From positions 310,001 to 374,000 of the forward strand of contig BQUP01000007.1 of assembly GCA_022835595.1 (NCBI GenBank): a stretch of 64,000 bases of DNA, given 5' to 3'. This document shows, in pieces, positions 1 through 11,331 of this stretch (the stretch's first letter is position 1; the number at the start of each line of letters is the position of its first letter). The DNA is from Cystobasidium ongulense (Eukaryota > Basidiomycota > Cystobasidiomycetes > Cystobasidiales > Cystobasidiaceae). The notes beneath the pieces were generated by a model that searched no databases, was not told where the DNA came from, and saw only the letters and a program-made list of their open reading frames with translations. Made by a program: the position numbers and the translations under genes.

Positions 1-1826
1 CGGCGAACTTCTAGTGAAACTCAACGCTACAGGAATCTGTCTTTCCGACCATCATTATATGGAGGGTACGATACCGAATTCAAAATTAAAAGAGAGAAAA
101 GACTGACTATAGTAAACATAGGTGACTGGGTTGCTGGCAAGATGACAGGAAGGATATCCTGTGTAGGTCATGAAGGAGCCGGTGAAGTTGTGGCGTTGGG
201 CCAGGATGTCAATGCGAACAAGTGGAAGATCGGCCAAAGAGTTGGAATGAAGCCCATCTGGAGTATTTGGTAAGCCAAGGCTTCATCTACGCGATGACGG
301 AAAAAAATAACTTGTTTACACGACCCTCGTCTTACAGCAACGAATGTTCATATTGTCGGTAAGGCCCATGTCTCTCATGAATAGGAAAAAAAGTCTGATT
401 CAGTTCATGCACTCTTCCTCAGTGACGGTCGTGAGTCTAGACTGTATAAACTATTGGTCGTAAAATACTTACCCAGGCCTTGATAGACGAGACGCATTGC
501 GAAGATCGACAGTGGGCAGCTTTCCATAAGGATGGTAGTTATGCAGAATATGTCGTCCTCAGTGCCAAGTACACGAACAAACTTCCGGATGGGTGAGTCA
601 CTAGCAGTCGCATGCACCTGCTTTCTCTGACCAGAATGATTTCAGTGTTCCGGACGAGTATGCGGGGCCAGTCAGTAAGCATCCAGTTGCCCAGAACTTT
701 TCTTCAGAGTATCTTGGCTGACTCACTTCATCTATAGTGTGCTCTGGCGCAACTGTGCTGGCTGCTCTGAAGGATTCGCACGCTAGAGCCGGCGAATGGT
801 AAGCACTACCAGTGTACATAACCTATACTTGGCTGATGATAGATGATCAGGGTTGTCATCCCCGGAGCTGGGGGAGGTAAGTTCGCAGTTCTTTACAAGA
901 GCTGCTCCGTGACAATTCCTCACAAACGTTTTCTTCCGCGACACCAGGAGTCGGTCACATGGCCGTGCAATACGCCAAAGCTATGGGACTCCGCGTTATC
1001 GCAATCGATACCGGTAGCAGCAAGAAGGAAATGTGCGAAAGACTGGGAGCCGAAGGTTGATAGTTTTAGCTTCATTGCTTCCAAAGCAGTTAAAGCTGAC
1101 TTCTTCTTGCGGTAATCTTGCAGCCTTCATTGACTTTAGAGAGACAAGCGATACTGCCGGGGAGGTCAAGCGCATCACTGGGAAAGGAGCACACGTAGTA
1201 AGCAAGGACGATTCGGCGATTAACGCAGCCCAACTGACATGTTTTGAAGGTCATCATCACTGGAGGAACCAAATCTGCCTATACAGGTACCTTGAAATTC
1301 TTGCGCAATGGAGGAACCGTCGTCGGCATTGGCCTTCCACCCAAAGAGACCGCTTTCTTCGGTGGTTATGCCGAGGAAATTATCAGGAATCGACTCACTG
1401 TCACAGGTATGGTCGTCTCCTATCATCTGATACTGGCTTATTGTACTGAAGATGCTATTCTACAGGCACGCTTGTAGGTACCTCGAATGATGTCGATGAG
1501 GCTTTGGACTTCGTGGCAAGAGGTGTGGTGGTTCCTCAGTGAGTATCGCTGCACTTGAGCATGATGCTGTGGTATTGAACTGATGTATTCTCTTCTTGTT
1601 CAGCGTCACTATCGTACGTGTAAGATCCGCTTGCTACGCTCTTCTGCTTGCTCACATGGTTGTCGTTCTACAGAAACCTTTCGAATTCTTCCCACAGGCT
1701 GTCAAAGACCTTGTGAGTACCTCATGAAAAGAGCAAATCCAATGGAAGAATTGAACTTACTCTTCACATTAGGTCGCGTCCAAGGTTGTCGGTCGCCTTG
1801 TAGTCCAATTCAGAGACCAGAAGTAA
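1..1826 (+). CDS. zinc-dependent alcohol dehydrogenase, 5' end missing
   Basis: Medium-chain alcohol dehydrogenase that would interconvert primary or secondary alcohols and aldehydes or ketones with NAD(H). The window opens inside the N-terminal catalytic domain ([16 protein letters not shown], with the catalytic Cys). Next come [13 protein letters not shown] with the zinc-ligand His-Glu, a structural-zinc lobe reading NECSYCRDGHETHC (C-x2-C-x2-C-x7-C), and a Rossmann segment [20 protein letters not shown]. The last exon ends [13 protein letters not shown] then TAA. At least 11 introns interrupt the visible part. Exons at 338-358 (21 nt) and 423-430 (8 nt) encode most of the zinc lobe. This is the first of five consecutive genes of oxidative catabolism. 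Family is certain; substrate is not. The start lies left of the window. Confidence 0.93.
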
Positions 1827-2956
1827 CCCAACTTTCTTCAGTGTTGGCATTTGCTGTATATAGTCAAAATTTATCTGCAGCTGTTAAGCAATGAAGATTG
1901 AAACTGTTATCCTGTATCTGGTGCTCTTGGAAGTCAGTCTGTGGAGTGTTCCGTGTTCAAGCTTGCATGCCTGCCAGTGCAAATGGACGGTATTGAACGA
2001 CTTCGTAGCTATGGCATCTCGTTCAAGACGCGATGCGAAGGCGGTATCAAGCGCTGTGCCTATCTCACACTGCTCAGCAGGCATTGCATGCACATGATAA
2101 GGAGCAGAGCAGAATGGAAAGCGCAAAACGGCGCATGACGATCACGTTGTTGCAGTCACGCCTATGGCAGGCTTCGATGCATCCTCTCTACCGCAACGTT
2201 CGGGGCGTAATTATAGGACTACGTAGCCCTGTGACATCTACTACGCAACCTAAGTGCATCAAGTCAGTTGTGCGCAATGCGTTCAGCTTGTGGTTCCTGT
2301 CGTTCAGAAGGACTGCCAGTCGAGAATGCTAACAATGACAAGTGAACGGGCGGACGACAGACTTAAGAAGCGAGATTTGAATGCGATGAGAGCACACTGG
2401 CGGCTTTGTACGTAGTATTACTGCTAGAATGCGTTTATTGCTGCTATTGTCGACCGGGCCTGACGCTGCCTCTCCTTGCCATGCTACAGGTAAGAACAAG
2501 AAGATGCTACAGCAGAGCGGCAGTGTGCGAGCATGCCTACTGCTAGAGCAGCCAGCGATAAGAAGTTGAACACGCCTTGCTTGCCCATCACTTCACACCC
2601 TTCCTGCACTGTCTGTGAAAGCTTCTGTTCATCCTCCAAGTGAGTTCGTAGCATCGCTCATATCAGTTCTGCCCTCGCTGGCTTACTTGGAGGGTGGGAT
2701 AAGCGGTAGATGATCCGCTTCTCTATTCTGCTACTCTGATCACAGTAATCAGGCTGTCACAGGATCTCTCGGCTGCCGTGCTTTCGACTCTCCGCCTTCT
2801 TCCGCCTCCCTGACCGGATAACTGAAGATGTATTCTGCTTAGCCGGAGCTCACTAATCGTCAGCAATCCCAACAAGTTGAAGCATGTTCATTCAGACCAA
2901 TACACTGCATCACTACATATAGAGAACCCCTTTCAGAGAAGTACCAGTACGAAACC
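1827..2956. other. intergenic, promoter of the aldehyde dehydrogenase gene
   Basis: About 1.1 kb with no recognisable gene. Short open frames in both strands have no domain-like composition. The right-hand part is the likely promoter of the next gene, with a CGG-CTG-CCG element at 2770-2778, further CCG triplets near 2792, 2802, 2814 and 2843, and a TATA-like CATATAGA at 2916-2923. Confidence 0.6.
2770..2778 (+). promoter_or_regulatory. CGG-N3-CCG element upstream of aldehyde dehydrogenase
   Basis: CGGCTGCCG lies 179 bp before the start codon of the SSADH-like gene. Paired CGG triplets are the usual half-sites of Zn2Cys6 regulators, one of which is encoded at 11332-15038. The identical 9-mer occurs once more, in the same orientation, upstream of the other aldehyde dehydrogenase gene (37936-37944). 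Function is inferred. Confidence 0.3.
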
Positions 2957-5274
2957 ATGGTCGCCTCTACAAATGGACACGCTTCTCCGCCACCATCGAA
3001 AGTAAGCGCTCGCTTGTCCGGTCTTCTCAGTGATTTCATACTAGATAAATATTGACCCTTGCTTGTATTTGTTCCAGGTGAAAGATACAGAGCTATGGAA
3101 GACTACAAGCTTGGTAGCCGGAGAGTGGCTTCCTATGACTGAAAGCACCTTCGCGGTAACTGGTGAGTCTGTCACTTTATAATAAGCATAGCGGCATGTC
3201 TGACGCACGTGTGTTTATGACAGATCCTGGTTCTGGCAAAACCATGAGCAATGTGTCGGATCATGGCCGCGAAGAGACTGAAAGTGCAATTCAGAAGGCT
3301 CACGTAGCATACAAGAAGTGGGATGCTGCGCCCGGCAAGACAAGAGGAGATGTGCTAGCTAAATTGAGAGATCTCTGCATTGAACACATGTGAGTGGCAG
3401 GAGTATACTATAGATCGACGGCATCATGCTCACTGCTGCGCGCTCCCATACAGCGAGGATATGGCGATTATTCTGTCGATGGAGGTGAGAAGTGGCAATT
3501 TCCATTTTCTCTATTACTAGCATACTAAAATTACTCTCGGTTCTCAGAACGGTAAAAGTTTGGCTGAAGCAAAGGGCGAAGTTCAGATGTCTATCGCTCA
3601 ACTGGACTGGATGTCTGGAGAAGCTCAGCGCGGCTATGGCGACTTCATCCCCTCGGCTCTGCCGGGAGTAAGAAATGTCGTCCTCAAGCAGGCAATTGGA
3701 GTCGCAGGCATTGTGAGTTGGAAATTCACCTTCCAAACCAGTCAAGTTATCCTGTTGAGCTGACCTATCGTCTTTGTAGATTACGCCTTGGAAGTGAGTG
3801 AAGGTTAGAAGAAGCGACATATTTTGGAATAGTAGCTCACCACATCTTTCCAGCTTCCCACTTTCTATGATCGTCAGAAAAGTAGCTGCCGCATTTGCAG
3901 CTGGCTGTGCAGTTGTCATCAAGGCTCCAAGAGAAACTCCACACTCGTCGCTCGCTTTTGGCGTTCTTTGCGCAAGAGCAGGCCTCCCAGACGGCCTCTA
4001 CAATGTTATTGTCACGAATCGCTCAAGTTTAGTAGGCAAGATCATGTGCGAACATCCGCTTGTTCGAAAAATCAGTTTCACTGGCTCCACTCCTGTTGGA
4101 AAATTACTCATGGCTCAAGCTGCGACATCTCTCTCCAAATGCTCCTTCGAGCTTGGTGGAAATGCTCCTTTGTAAGTCGCATACCCCGTTTTATAAGCCT
4201 AAATATCGAATGCATGCTGAGCGTATTCCCATCCGTTTACAGCATCGTATTTGATGACGCCGACGTAGAGAAGGCAGTCGAGTCGGCGGCTGGCGTTAAG
4301 TTCAGATGCAGTGGACAAGTCTGCATTGCTGCCAATCGACTGCTAGTACAAGCAGGCATCCACGACCGCTTTGTTGAAGCATTGAGGGCGAAAGTTGCAT
4401 CTTTCAAGGTTGGGTACGGTCTAGGTAAGTTGTCAATCTGCGCGAGTACCTCGCATGGACAGTGGCTGAATGAACTCCTTCAGATGACGGCGTTACGCAT
4501 GGTCCTCTTATCAATGGCAAGGCAGTAGAGAAAGCTCATGAGCACGTAATGGATGCATCTAGCAAGGGCGGAAAGATTGTTATTGGCGGCAACAAAATGG
4601 ATGGCAACTTCTACGTAAGCACAGGCCTCTTACCTTATCTCGTGTATGAAAGTGACATTGATGCCTTATTGACCTGTGTAGGAGCCCACAATCTTGACAG
4701 GAGCCAAGTCTGACTGGCTCATCAGCGATGACGAGACGTTCGGTATGTTTTCCAACATGGGCACCAACGTATGTCTCCAAAGCTGAACCACAATCTGCAG
4801 GTCCTGTTGCCGCGATCTACAAGTTCGAAACAGAAGAGGAAGCGATAGAAATTGCCAACGATACAGAATATGGCCTTGCTGGATAGTGAGTAACATCGGG
4901 AGTCGCACTGGACAAGACTAAAAGCATGCTGACCTTTTATTTCTGCAGCTTCTTCTCGAAAGACAATGCCAGAGTGTGGCGTGTGGCGGAAGCCATCGAA
5001 GTTGGAATGGTCGGAGTCAATGGGTACGTCTGTCTTACTCATCTGAGTATCACCGAGACTGACGCATATGTCTCAACAGAGCCAGTGTCTCTCAGGCTTG
5101 TGCGCCCTTCGGCGGTGTGAAGCAAAGCGGCGTGAGTTGGGATTTTCATCTTTGAGCTTGTAACCGCTGTGACTGACATGTGAAAGAACCTTTGATTAGT
5201 ACGGGCGAGAAGGATCTCGCTATGGCATGGAAGAATTCCAGAACATCAAGCTTGTCGCTGTCAACATTGCTTAG
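2957..5274 (+). CDS. succinate-semialdehyde dehydrogenase-type aldehyde dehydrogenase
   Basis: NAD(P)-dependent aldehyde dehydrogenase, most like succinate-semialdehyde dehydrogenase (GabD/Uga2, last step of the GABA shunt). About 12 introns. In order: MVASTNGHASPPPSK start; cofactor-binding ITPWNFPLSM and IKAPRETPHSS; FTGSTPVGK; the glutamate motif FELGGNAP; catalytic Cys in GQVCIAANR; and a C-terminal APFGGVKQSGYGREGSRYGM typical of the SSADH branch. It ends QNIKLVAVNIA then TAG. No clear mitochondrial presequence is seen, so it may be cytosolic. It sits in the same orientation downstream of the alcohol dehydrogenase, so it could oxidise that enzyme's aldehyde product instead of, or as well as, succinate semialdehyde. 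Confidence 0.9.
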
Positions 5275-5577
5275 ACGTTCGCTCATTTGTAACAGTCAGA
5301 CGGCCCGTTTCCTTTTGTTTGCTAGGTTTGGAATACATGCGTTCCGGCGTATATGGACGGGTCTATCTTGCCTATCTTGCATTTACGTTCGTTCCCATAC
5401 AGCTGTACCTTGTATTTACCCTCTCTCTCCGACAGACCGTACTTTGCAAGAGAGTCTTCACTTGAAGGTGGCTCGAAGGCTCAAAAGCTCGGCATAGACT
5501 GGTCTGCCGCAGGCAAGATTTGGTTTCAGGTTTCAAACTGACACATATATTGCTGAAGCTCTATACATCGCGATAAG
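5275..5577. other. convergent intergenic spacer
   Basis: Short spacer between the 3' ends of the aldehyde dehydrogenase (+) and the monooxygenase (-). It holds only the 3' untranslated regions as far as can be seen; no gene recognised. Confidence 0.6.
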
Positions 5578-7514
5578 CTATTTCAACACCCTCTTATACA
5601 CCGAAGCTACCTGCCGCCAGTCTACAGTGCCTGTATCATTGAAGTTGCGTCAGGGCACGGCTTCTATGCAAATCAGAAAGAGCTCACTTACGACTTAGCT
5701 GAGACCAATTTCTGAGTAACAGACCTGAGGCGACGAGAAGTCCAATGACCTTCTTCCATTGTAGAATATGGTATGCAAGACTGCGAATGCGCCAGAACAG
5801 ACTGTTACTTGCGCCTTTGAAGAGGAAATCCGAAGCTTTTGGGAACATTGTCTCGAACCAAAATTGGGCTGCTTTACCATGATAAGAGGCAGTGTTCCTT
5901 CCCCACTCATTGAGGTACCAATTCGTGCAGCCAGCTTCCCAAACCATATCTTTCAATCCGATCTGTATGCGGTTCGAATCGAAGTCTTCTGCTGCTTGCG
6001 TGACATCGATGGCTGATGCCTTGCCGAACATGAGAGGTTCGATGAGGGCTTTACGCGTGAATTCTGCTTGAACTTCAGCTGTATAGATGACAGAGTTATG
6101 CGCAGGGAAAGAGTTGGGACCGAAGATAATGGCACTGTCGAATGAAAGCAATGTCAGAAGATTCGGTCGTTGAGAGCAGATTGCAGAATAACTTACAGAT
6201 TTGGGAAGCCTGAAACAAATGTGCCTTTATAGGCCTGAGCACCACGAGTTGCTTTCCAGTGGTCAACGAGACTACCATTTTCACCAGTAATCTCCATAGG
6301 AGTCAGGAACTCCTGGACTTTATATCCTGTTGCCAAGACGATAGCATCAAAGTCACGCTTGATACCAGATTGCGAAATGATTGTGCTGCCTTCAATTCGA
6401 TCTAGTCCTTCGGGTATAAGCTCAATGTTTGGTTTGTGTAGGCATTCGAGATAGCCAGGATCGAAAACACGACGCTTGCAACCAAGAGGGTAATTTGGAG
6501 TGAGAACATCGTGGTACTTGGCTGGCGCTGTCGCCTTCATGTAGGCCATCGACTCGCCTTCGACCTTGGTACGGACTTTCTGTGCTACAGGAGTAGCGAG
6601 GTATGTGGTAATGAGATTGTCTGTATCAATGAATAAGTAGAAGCGATAGATGCTTTGAAGACCTGGAATGTATTTGAATAGACCTTTTGACATCGAACTG
6701 AATTGATGATTGGGCCGAGGATGATACCATTGTGGTGAGCGGGCATACTGTGTAACTTCACACCCTGCGTCGACTACTGCAGGGACGAACTGACTTGCAG
6801 AGCAGCCATTGCCGATGACTGCGATTCTCTTGCCTTTATATTCATATTTATGATTCCAGCGAGCTGAGTGCCAGATAGTTCCGGTGAAAGTCTCGTGACC
6901 TGGAATAGTGCAGTCCTTTGGGATTGAGATGGCTCCTACGCATGAAATGAAGACATCCACTTCGCGGATGAATTCGACCTTCGTTTTGACATCTCGCAAT
7001 TGGACTCGCCACATTTGCTTGGCTGGCTGCCAGACTGCACCGACAACTGAAACGGAACAATGAATGCGTGGTCGCAGTCCAAACTGATCTCATTTGCGTT
7101 AGTACCGCCATTTGAATTGTAAGAGTGCATTCATCGTCTCGGAGCTGAGCTTACCTTGTCGATGGTGGCGTTCATGTACGCTTCAATTTCTGGCTGTTCA
7201 GCCAACTCGCAACTCCAGTTAGGATTCTGGTTGAAGCTGAAAGAGTATAGATGCGAGTAGACATCGCAACCACATCTTGGGTAGGTGTTCAAATGCCAAA
7301 CGCCTCCAGGTCTTTCCGCTTGTTCATAAATGACAAAGTCTGCGCAAAGAAAGTAATTGCATTTGCTTAGATGTCTGTGTGACTACGGAACTTGGATTGT
7401 GACATTCGAAAACTCACTGGTAAGACCTGCGACTTCCTGGAGATTGTACGCCATAGCGATGCCGCTTGGCCCGCTGCCTGCGATCAGCACTGACGGGTTC
7501 TTGAGGCCTAACAT
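5578..7514 (-). CDS. FAD-dependent monooxygenase, Baeyer-Villiger type
   Basis: Flavin monooxygenase that would insert oxygen next to a ketone or oxidise a soft nucleophile, using FAD and NADPH. The start at 7514 (ACACC-ATG) leads directly into the FAD dinucleotide fold VLIAGSGPSGIAMAYN. Then come GGVWHLNTYPRCGCDVYSH, the Baeyer-Villiger fingerprint F-x-G-x3-H-x3-W (FTGTIWHSARW), the NADPH fold IAVIGNGCSASQ and the ATGY motif (VLATGYKVQEF). A hydrophobic C-terminal stretch (VIGLLVASGLLL) may anchor it to a membrane. Introns interrupt it; one has a textbook TACTAAC branch site. A strong donor (GTAAGTGAGC) near 5690 suggests a last small exon ending at 5578; without that splice the stop is at 5684. 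Divergent from the AtuA-like gene. Confidence 0.88.
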
Positions 7515-7672
7515 GGTGTATCGGCTAGGGCTCTCGGTCGGATTATCGATGAGCTAAGTGGATACTGTTCTTAATGTAGACAGAAGGGAAACAGCGTCCT
7601 CTTGTTGTCCTTGTGGCACGCTCTTCCCATTCCCACCTGAATAATGCCGTTTCCCAGGTTTTATTCAACCTG

Positions 7673-7708
7673 CGGAAACGGAAACCTCATGATCCGGACA
7701 CTCTTCGG
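7673..7708 (+). promoter_or_regulatory. four CGG triplets upstream of the monooxygenase
   Basis: CGG occurs at 7673, 7679, 7695 and 7706 in one orientation, 159-194 bp before the monooxygenase start. CGG is the typical half-site of Zn2Cys6 factors; one is encoded in the same cluster. Binding is inferred. Confidence 0.3.
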
Positions 7709-8520
7709 ATAAGCAGGTTCAATCATGGCTGGGTGGATTGGACGGCGGCAGAACGGTGGCTCCTGCAGGAACACAGTCGCGCAGTCTCACCTGAAGTGTG
7801 CGCATGCACGACGATCCTGTGCTATCATAGAGAGTCGGTGTCCACACACAGTTTTGTCTCTGGACTTCTCGGATTATTGAAAGGGAACAACAATCGCCAT
7901 GTACAGCGAGCAGCGAAACAAGGTGAATGTCACGATTGCACTATCGTATGGTCACGTGTCGAGCAGCGAATGGCCTTGTCGTCCCTCTTGGCTGTTCTCT
8001 GCATCCTGACATCTTCTGGGTACAGCCTGGAGCCAGCTTGCATGGCGACGAATCTGCATGCGCGGGGGTCGCGCACTCGCATAGCGAGGATTGCGATGGC
8101 GATGAGAAGTGAATCTGAGCTACGGTCGTTGGTGCAGGCATTGATAGTGGTGGTATTGCTGTTGCTGTTGCTGTTCAGTGCAGCCAAAAGTGAAAATTGC
8201 TGCTTGTACAAAAGATAGTTTTCGATCACGTGCATACTCGAAACGACAGAGTTGTTACAATCAAAGCGGATGCTTGTGCAGTACGCATTCAGGTCAGCTG
8301 GGACGACCGTTCCCGGGCGCCCCTCAAGGTGCGACAATATGTGAGCGAAAGCATATCAACCCATGCATTGGCGAGAGTCACTTGACTTCTGTCCACTACC
8401 GGTACTATGACACCAGTATGCCACCTAGAGAGCAATACCGCATCTCATGCCGCAGCCACACAAGCATATCCGACCAGGTTCCTAGCTTTGCGAGATGCCG
8501 AAAGCCTACTCTCGGCATGT

Positions 8521-8546
8521 CGGCTGTCGGTCGGCTGCTTTAGCCG
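8521..8546 (+). promoter_or_regulatory. CGG/CCG cluster upstream of the AtuA-like gene
   Basis: CGG at 8521, 8528 and 8532 and CCG at 8544, the last pair being CGG-N9-CCG. It lies about 150 bp before the start codon. Two of the CGG triplets continue as CGGCTG, as in the element upstream of the aldehyde dehydrogenase genes. A candidate Zn2Cys6 target, unproven. Confidence 0.3.
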
Positions 8547-8666
8547 CATGCTTGGAGAAGGTGAATAGTGCCCCAGATACTGTGTATATTGAATGAGAGT
8601 AGAGTAGAGTCCTTCTGTTGCCTTAGTCAATCAGTCTTAGATAACCCACCTCGTAACGTTGCACAT

Positions 8667-8679
8667 TATACATATATAT
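8667..8679 (+). promoter_or_regulatory. TATA-like run of the AtuA-like gene
   Basis: TATACATATATAT ends 13 bp before the start codon. So close to ATG it implies a very short leader, or the use of an upstream element instead. Confidence 0.35.
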
Positions 8680-8692
8680 CTCTCAGCTCGAC

Positions 8693-11203
8693 ATGAACGG
8701 CACAAATGGACACCACCGCGCTGCAATGCGGGGCCCCATTCGCATTGGGGGATGCTCTGGCGCAGTTACAGACAGGCGTCTGGCACTCGCAGAGATGGCC
8801 GCATCAGACGCAGTGGATGCTATAGCGGGAGACTGGATGAGCGAGGTGAGGACCGCGGCTTGGATGCAAGAGAGCGAGCGCACTGAGCCACCACGCAGTA
8901 CAACATGACAACCCAAGCTGGAAACAAGACCAAAGGTGTGGCTGATGCGTGGGAGCCTACCTTCATTGAAGCCTTGAAGCCTGGCCTGGAGGACCTCGCA
9001 GCTACCGGCAAGAAGCTGGTCTGCAATGCTGGTGCTTCGGATACCAGCAAGCTTGCAGAGCTGGTGAAGGCCATGATCGAGGAGAAGAATCTCAACCTCA
9101 AGGTCGCATGGATTGAGGGAGACGAGGTGTTCGAGCAGCTGTCAAAGGCTGACCGCGCTGGATTCAAGAGCTTGACCACCGATGCTACACTCGCCGACTG
9201 GGGCCACGAGCCAATCTACGCGCAGGCGTACCTTGGGTGAGTGCACGTGCAGTTTGAAGAAGCTTCTACCACGCCATCTCATACTTGCACGTCTACCCCA
9301 ACAGCTCATTCGGCATCGTCGCTGCACTCAACGCTGGCGCCGATATCGTTCTCTGCGGCAGAGTCGCTGATGCTTCGCCATTCATCGGTCTCGCCGCTTG
9401 GGCATACGGTTGGTCTCGCGATAACCTGGGCGCTCTCGCTGGAGCCTTTGTAGCAGGCCACATTGGAGAATGCGTGAGTTGTTGACCTCATCGTTCATTC
9501 ATACCACCCGCTAACGTGCCCTCAGAGCAATTATGTGACTGGCGGAAACTGGAGGTGAGCTGCTGTTGTCGTTGCTTGTGTAAAAAGACAGTACTTGGAA
9601 CCCTGCTGAGACAGGCTATACAATCTTGTAGTGGCTTCAAGAGCTTGAAAGGCAACTGGACGAGCCTCGGCTATCCTATCCTCGAAATTGAGAACGATGG
9701 AACGTTCATCGTGTCTAAGATGCCCAATACGCAAGGTGTTGTCAATCCTCAAACCGTCACATCTCAGCTAGTCTACGAGATTCAGGTTGGTGCTCTTCAA
9801 ACAAGGACTCTGCACAATTGTATAATACTGACCTCTGCTTTCTTGTTCATACAGGGGCCTCTCTACTACAATTCAGATGTAGTAGCAGAACTCGAAGGCA
9901 TCAAGCTCGAAGAACTAGGAAAGGACCGTGTACGATGCACAGGCGTTAAAGGACGTGCACCACCTCCAACTACGAAAGTAGGAGTAACAGCACAGGGTGG
10001 TTATCAAGCCGAAGGAACTTATTACATGTGTGGACTGGACATCGCCGAAAAGGCAGCCATGCTGGAGGATCAAATCCGTGCCATGTTACGCGTCAAGGAT
10101 TTCTCTCTGCTAAAGTTCATGGTTACCGGAACGGCTGCTCCTAATCCAGCATCACAAGGTAAGCACCCGCTTCCTCGTCTTCTTCTTGCTTCCAGCTCAA
10201 CTCACACAAGTCGACACACAGATGAAGCCACTGTTGAATTTCGCATTTTCGCTCAAGCAGCCAACGAGGAAGCGCTAGCTACTGAACGTGTAAGTTTCCG
10301 ATGGCAGCTCTCGTATTTTAAAGAAAAAAGCCAATAATCTTCCTCGCAGTTCTTGAGGCCTATCACCGACGTCATCATGCAAAGCTGTAAGCTACTATAC
10401 ATGTAGGAATGCCGAGTACGAGCTGACAATGCCTCCTTAGACCCCGGTTCAACCTTTGGAGTCGACAGTCGCAAAGCTGCGTGAGTCATTCCTCTCTTCT
10501 GGAAGACTATGTAAATTGCCAGTATTGATCTATCCTCTCTGCACACAGTCCCAAGCCATACTACGAGTACTTTGTTAGCATCCTGCCTCAATCCGCTATC
10601 GAACATAAAGCCCACCTACCAGACGGGTCAATTGAGACAATTCCAGTTCCACCCGTCACTGAAGAATTCCAGCGTATCCAAACAAGCTATGAACCTCGCA
10701 ATCCAGTAGACTTGGGTTCATATGGACCAACCGAGTTTGTTCCTTTGGGATATGTCGTTCATGCAAGGTCAGGCGACAAAGGCAGTGATGCAAACGTAGG
10801 CTTCTATGTCCGTCATGCTGACGAGTGGGACTGGCTTCGAAGTCTGTAAGTGATGATCCAAGATCTTGTGTGAATCGATTGCGACTCGACTGATTCTGTT
10901 ATCTTTAGTCTGACCACCGACAAGGTCAAAGAGCTCCTCGGAAAGGACTACAAGGGTGAACGAGTCGACCGCTTCGAGATCCCCAATATTTACGCGGTCC
11001 ATTTCCTGCTAAAGAATCACCTAGATAGGGGCGTAGCAAGCACTTCCACATACGACTACCTGGGAAAGAACGGTAAGCCTCAGCAAAGTTGTCACGCTGA
11101 AGGGGCAGCTCGTTGACTATGCATCCTTCCCACAGTCGCGGAATACCTGAGAGCAAAATATGTCGAAGTGCCAGTCAAATACCTAGAGCGCGGTCGTATT
11201 TGA
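8693..11203 (+). CDS. DUF1446/AtuA-like protein (acyclic terpene utilisation family)
   Basis: Relative of AtuA, encoded in the bacterial acyclic terpene (citronellol/geraniol) degradation cluster; its reaction is not established. About 11 introns. The N-terminal domain has IRIGGCSGAVTDRRLALAEM, DWMSE, LVCNAGASD, VAWIEGDEV, FGIVAALNAGADIVLCGRVA, NYVTGGNWSGFKS and VVNPQTVTSQLVYEI, all typical of DUF1446. The C-terminal part (from about YVVHARSGDKGSDANVGFYV) is the small AtuA-like domain often fused to it in fungi and some bacteria. It ends YLERGRI then TGA. One exon is about 29 nt (near 9526-9554). Divergent from the monooxygenase and next to the Zn2Cys6 regulator, which suggests one catabolic pathway. 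Family is certain; role is inferred. Confidence 0.9.
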
Positions 11204-11331
11204 GCTTTAATCCCTTGGATCAATGAAAGTGTCATGTAGCTGGCTTCAACTTTGTACAGTAAAATGGAGATGATCTGATAATTTGGTAATGCTACACGTT
11301 TTGATTTCACGCTTTATTACAACCTGCTAAA

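Larger units (their letters stand above)
7515..8692. other. long divergent promoter region
   Basis: About 1.2 kb between the monooxygenase (-) and the AtuA-like gene (+). It holds clusters of CGG triplets (7673-7708; 8521-8546), a short (GCTGTT)3 tract near 8157-8175, GAGTAGAGT at 8597-8605, and a TATA-like run at 8667-8679. A 201-codon open frame (7613-8218) crosses it but shows no protein-like features. Confidence 0.55.

Noticed and set aside
5960-5985. GGTTCGAATC resembling a tRNA T-arm
   Set aside because: It is within the monooxygenase coding sequence and no cloverleaf surrounds it.
7613-8218. 201-codon plus-strand open frame in the divergent promoter
   Set aside because: No domain, odd composition, overlaps promoter elements, no supporting splice sites or neighbours; length is compatible with chance.
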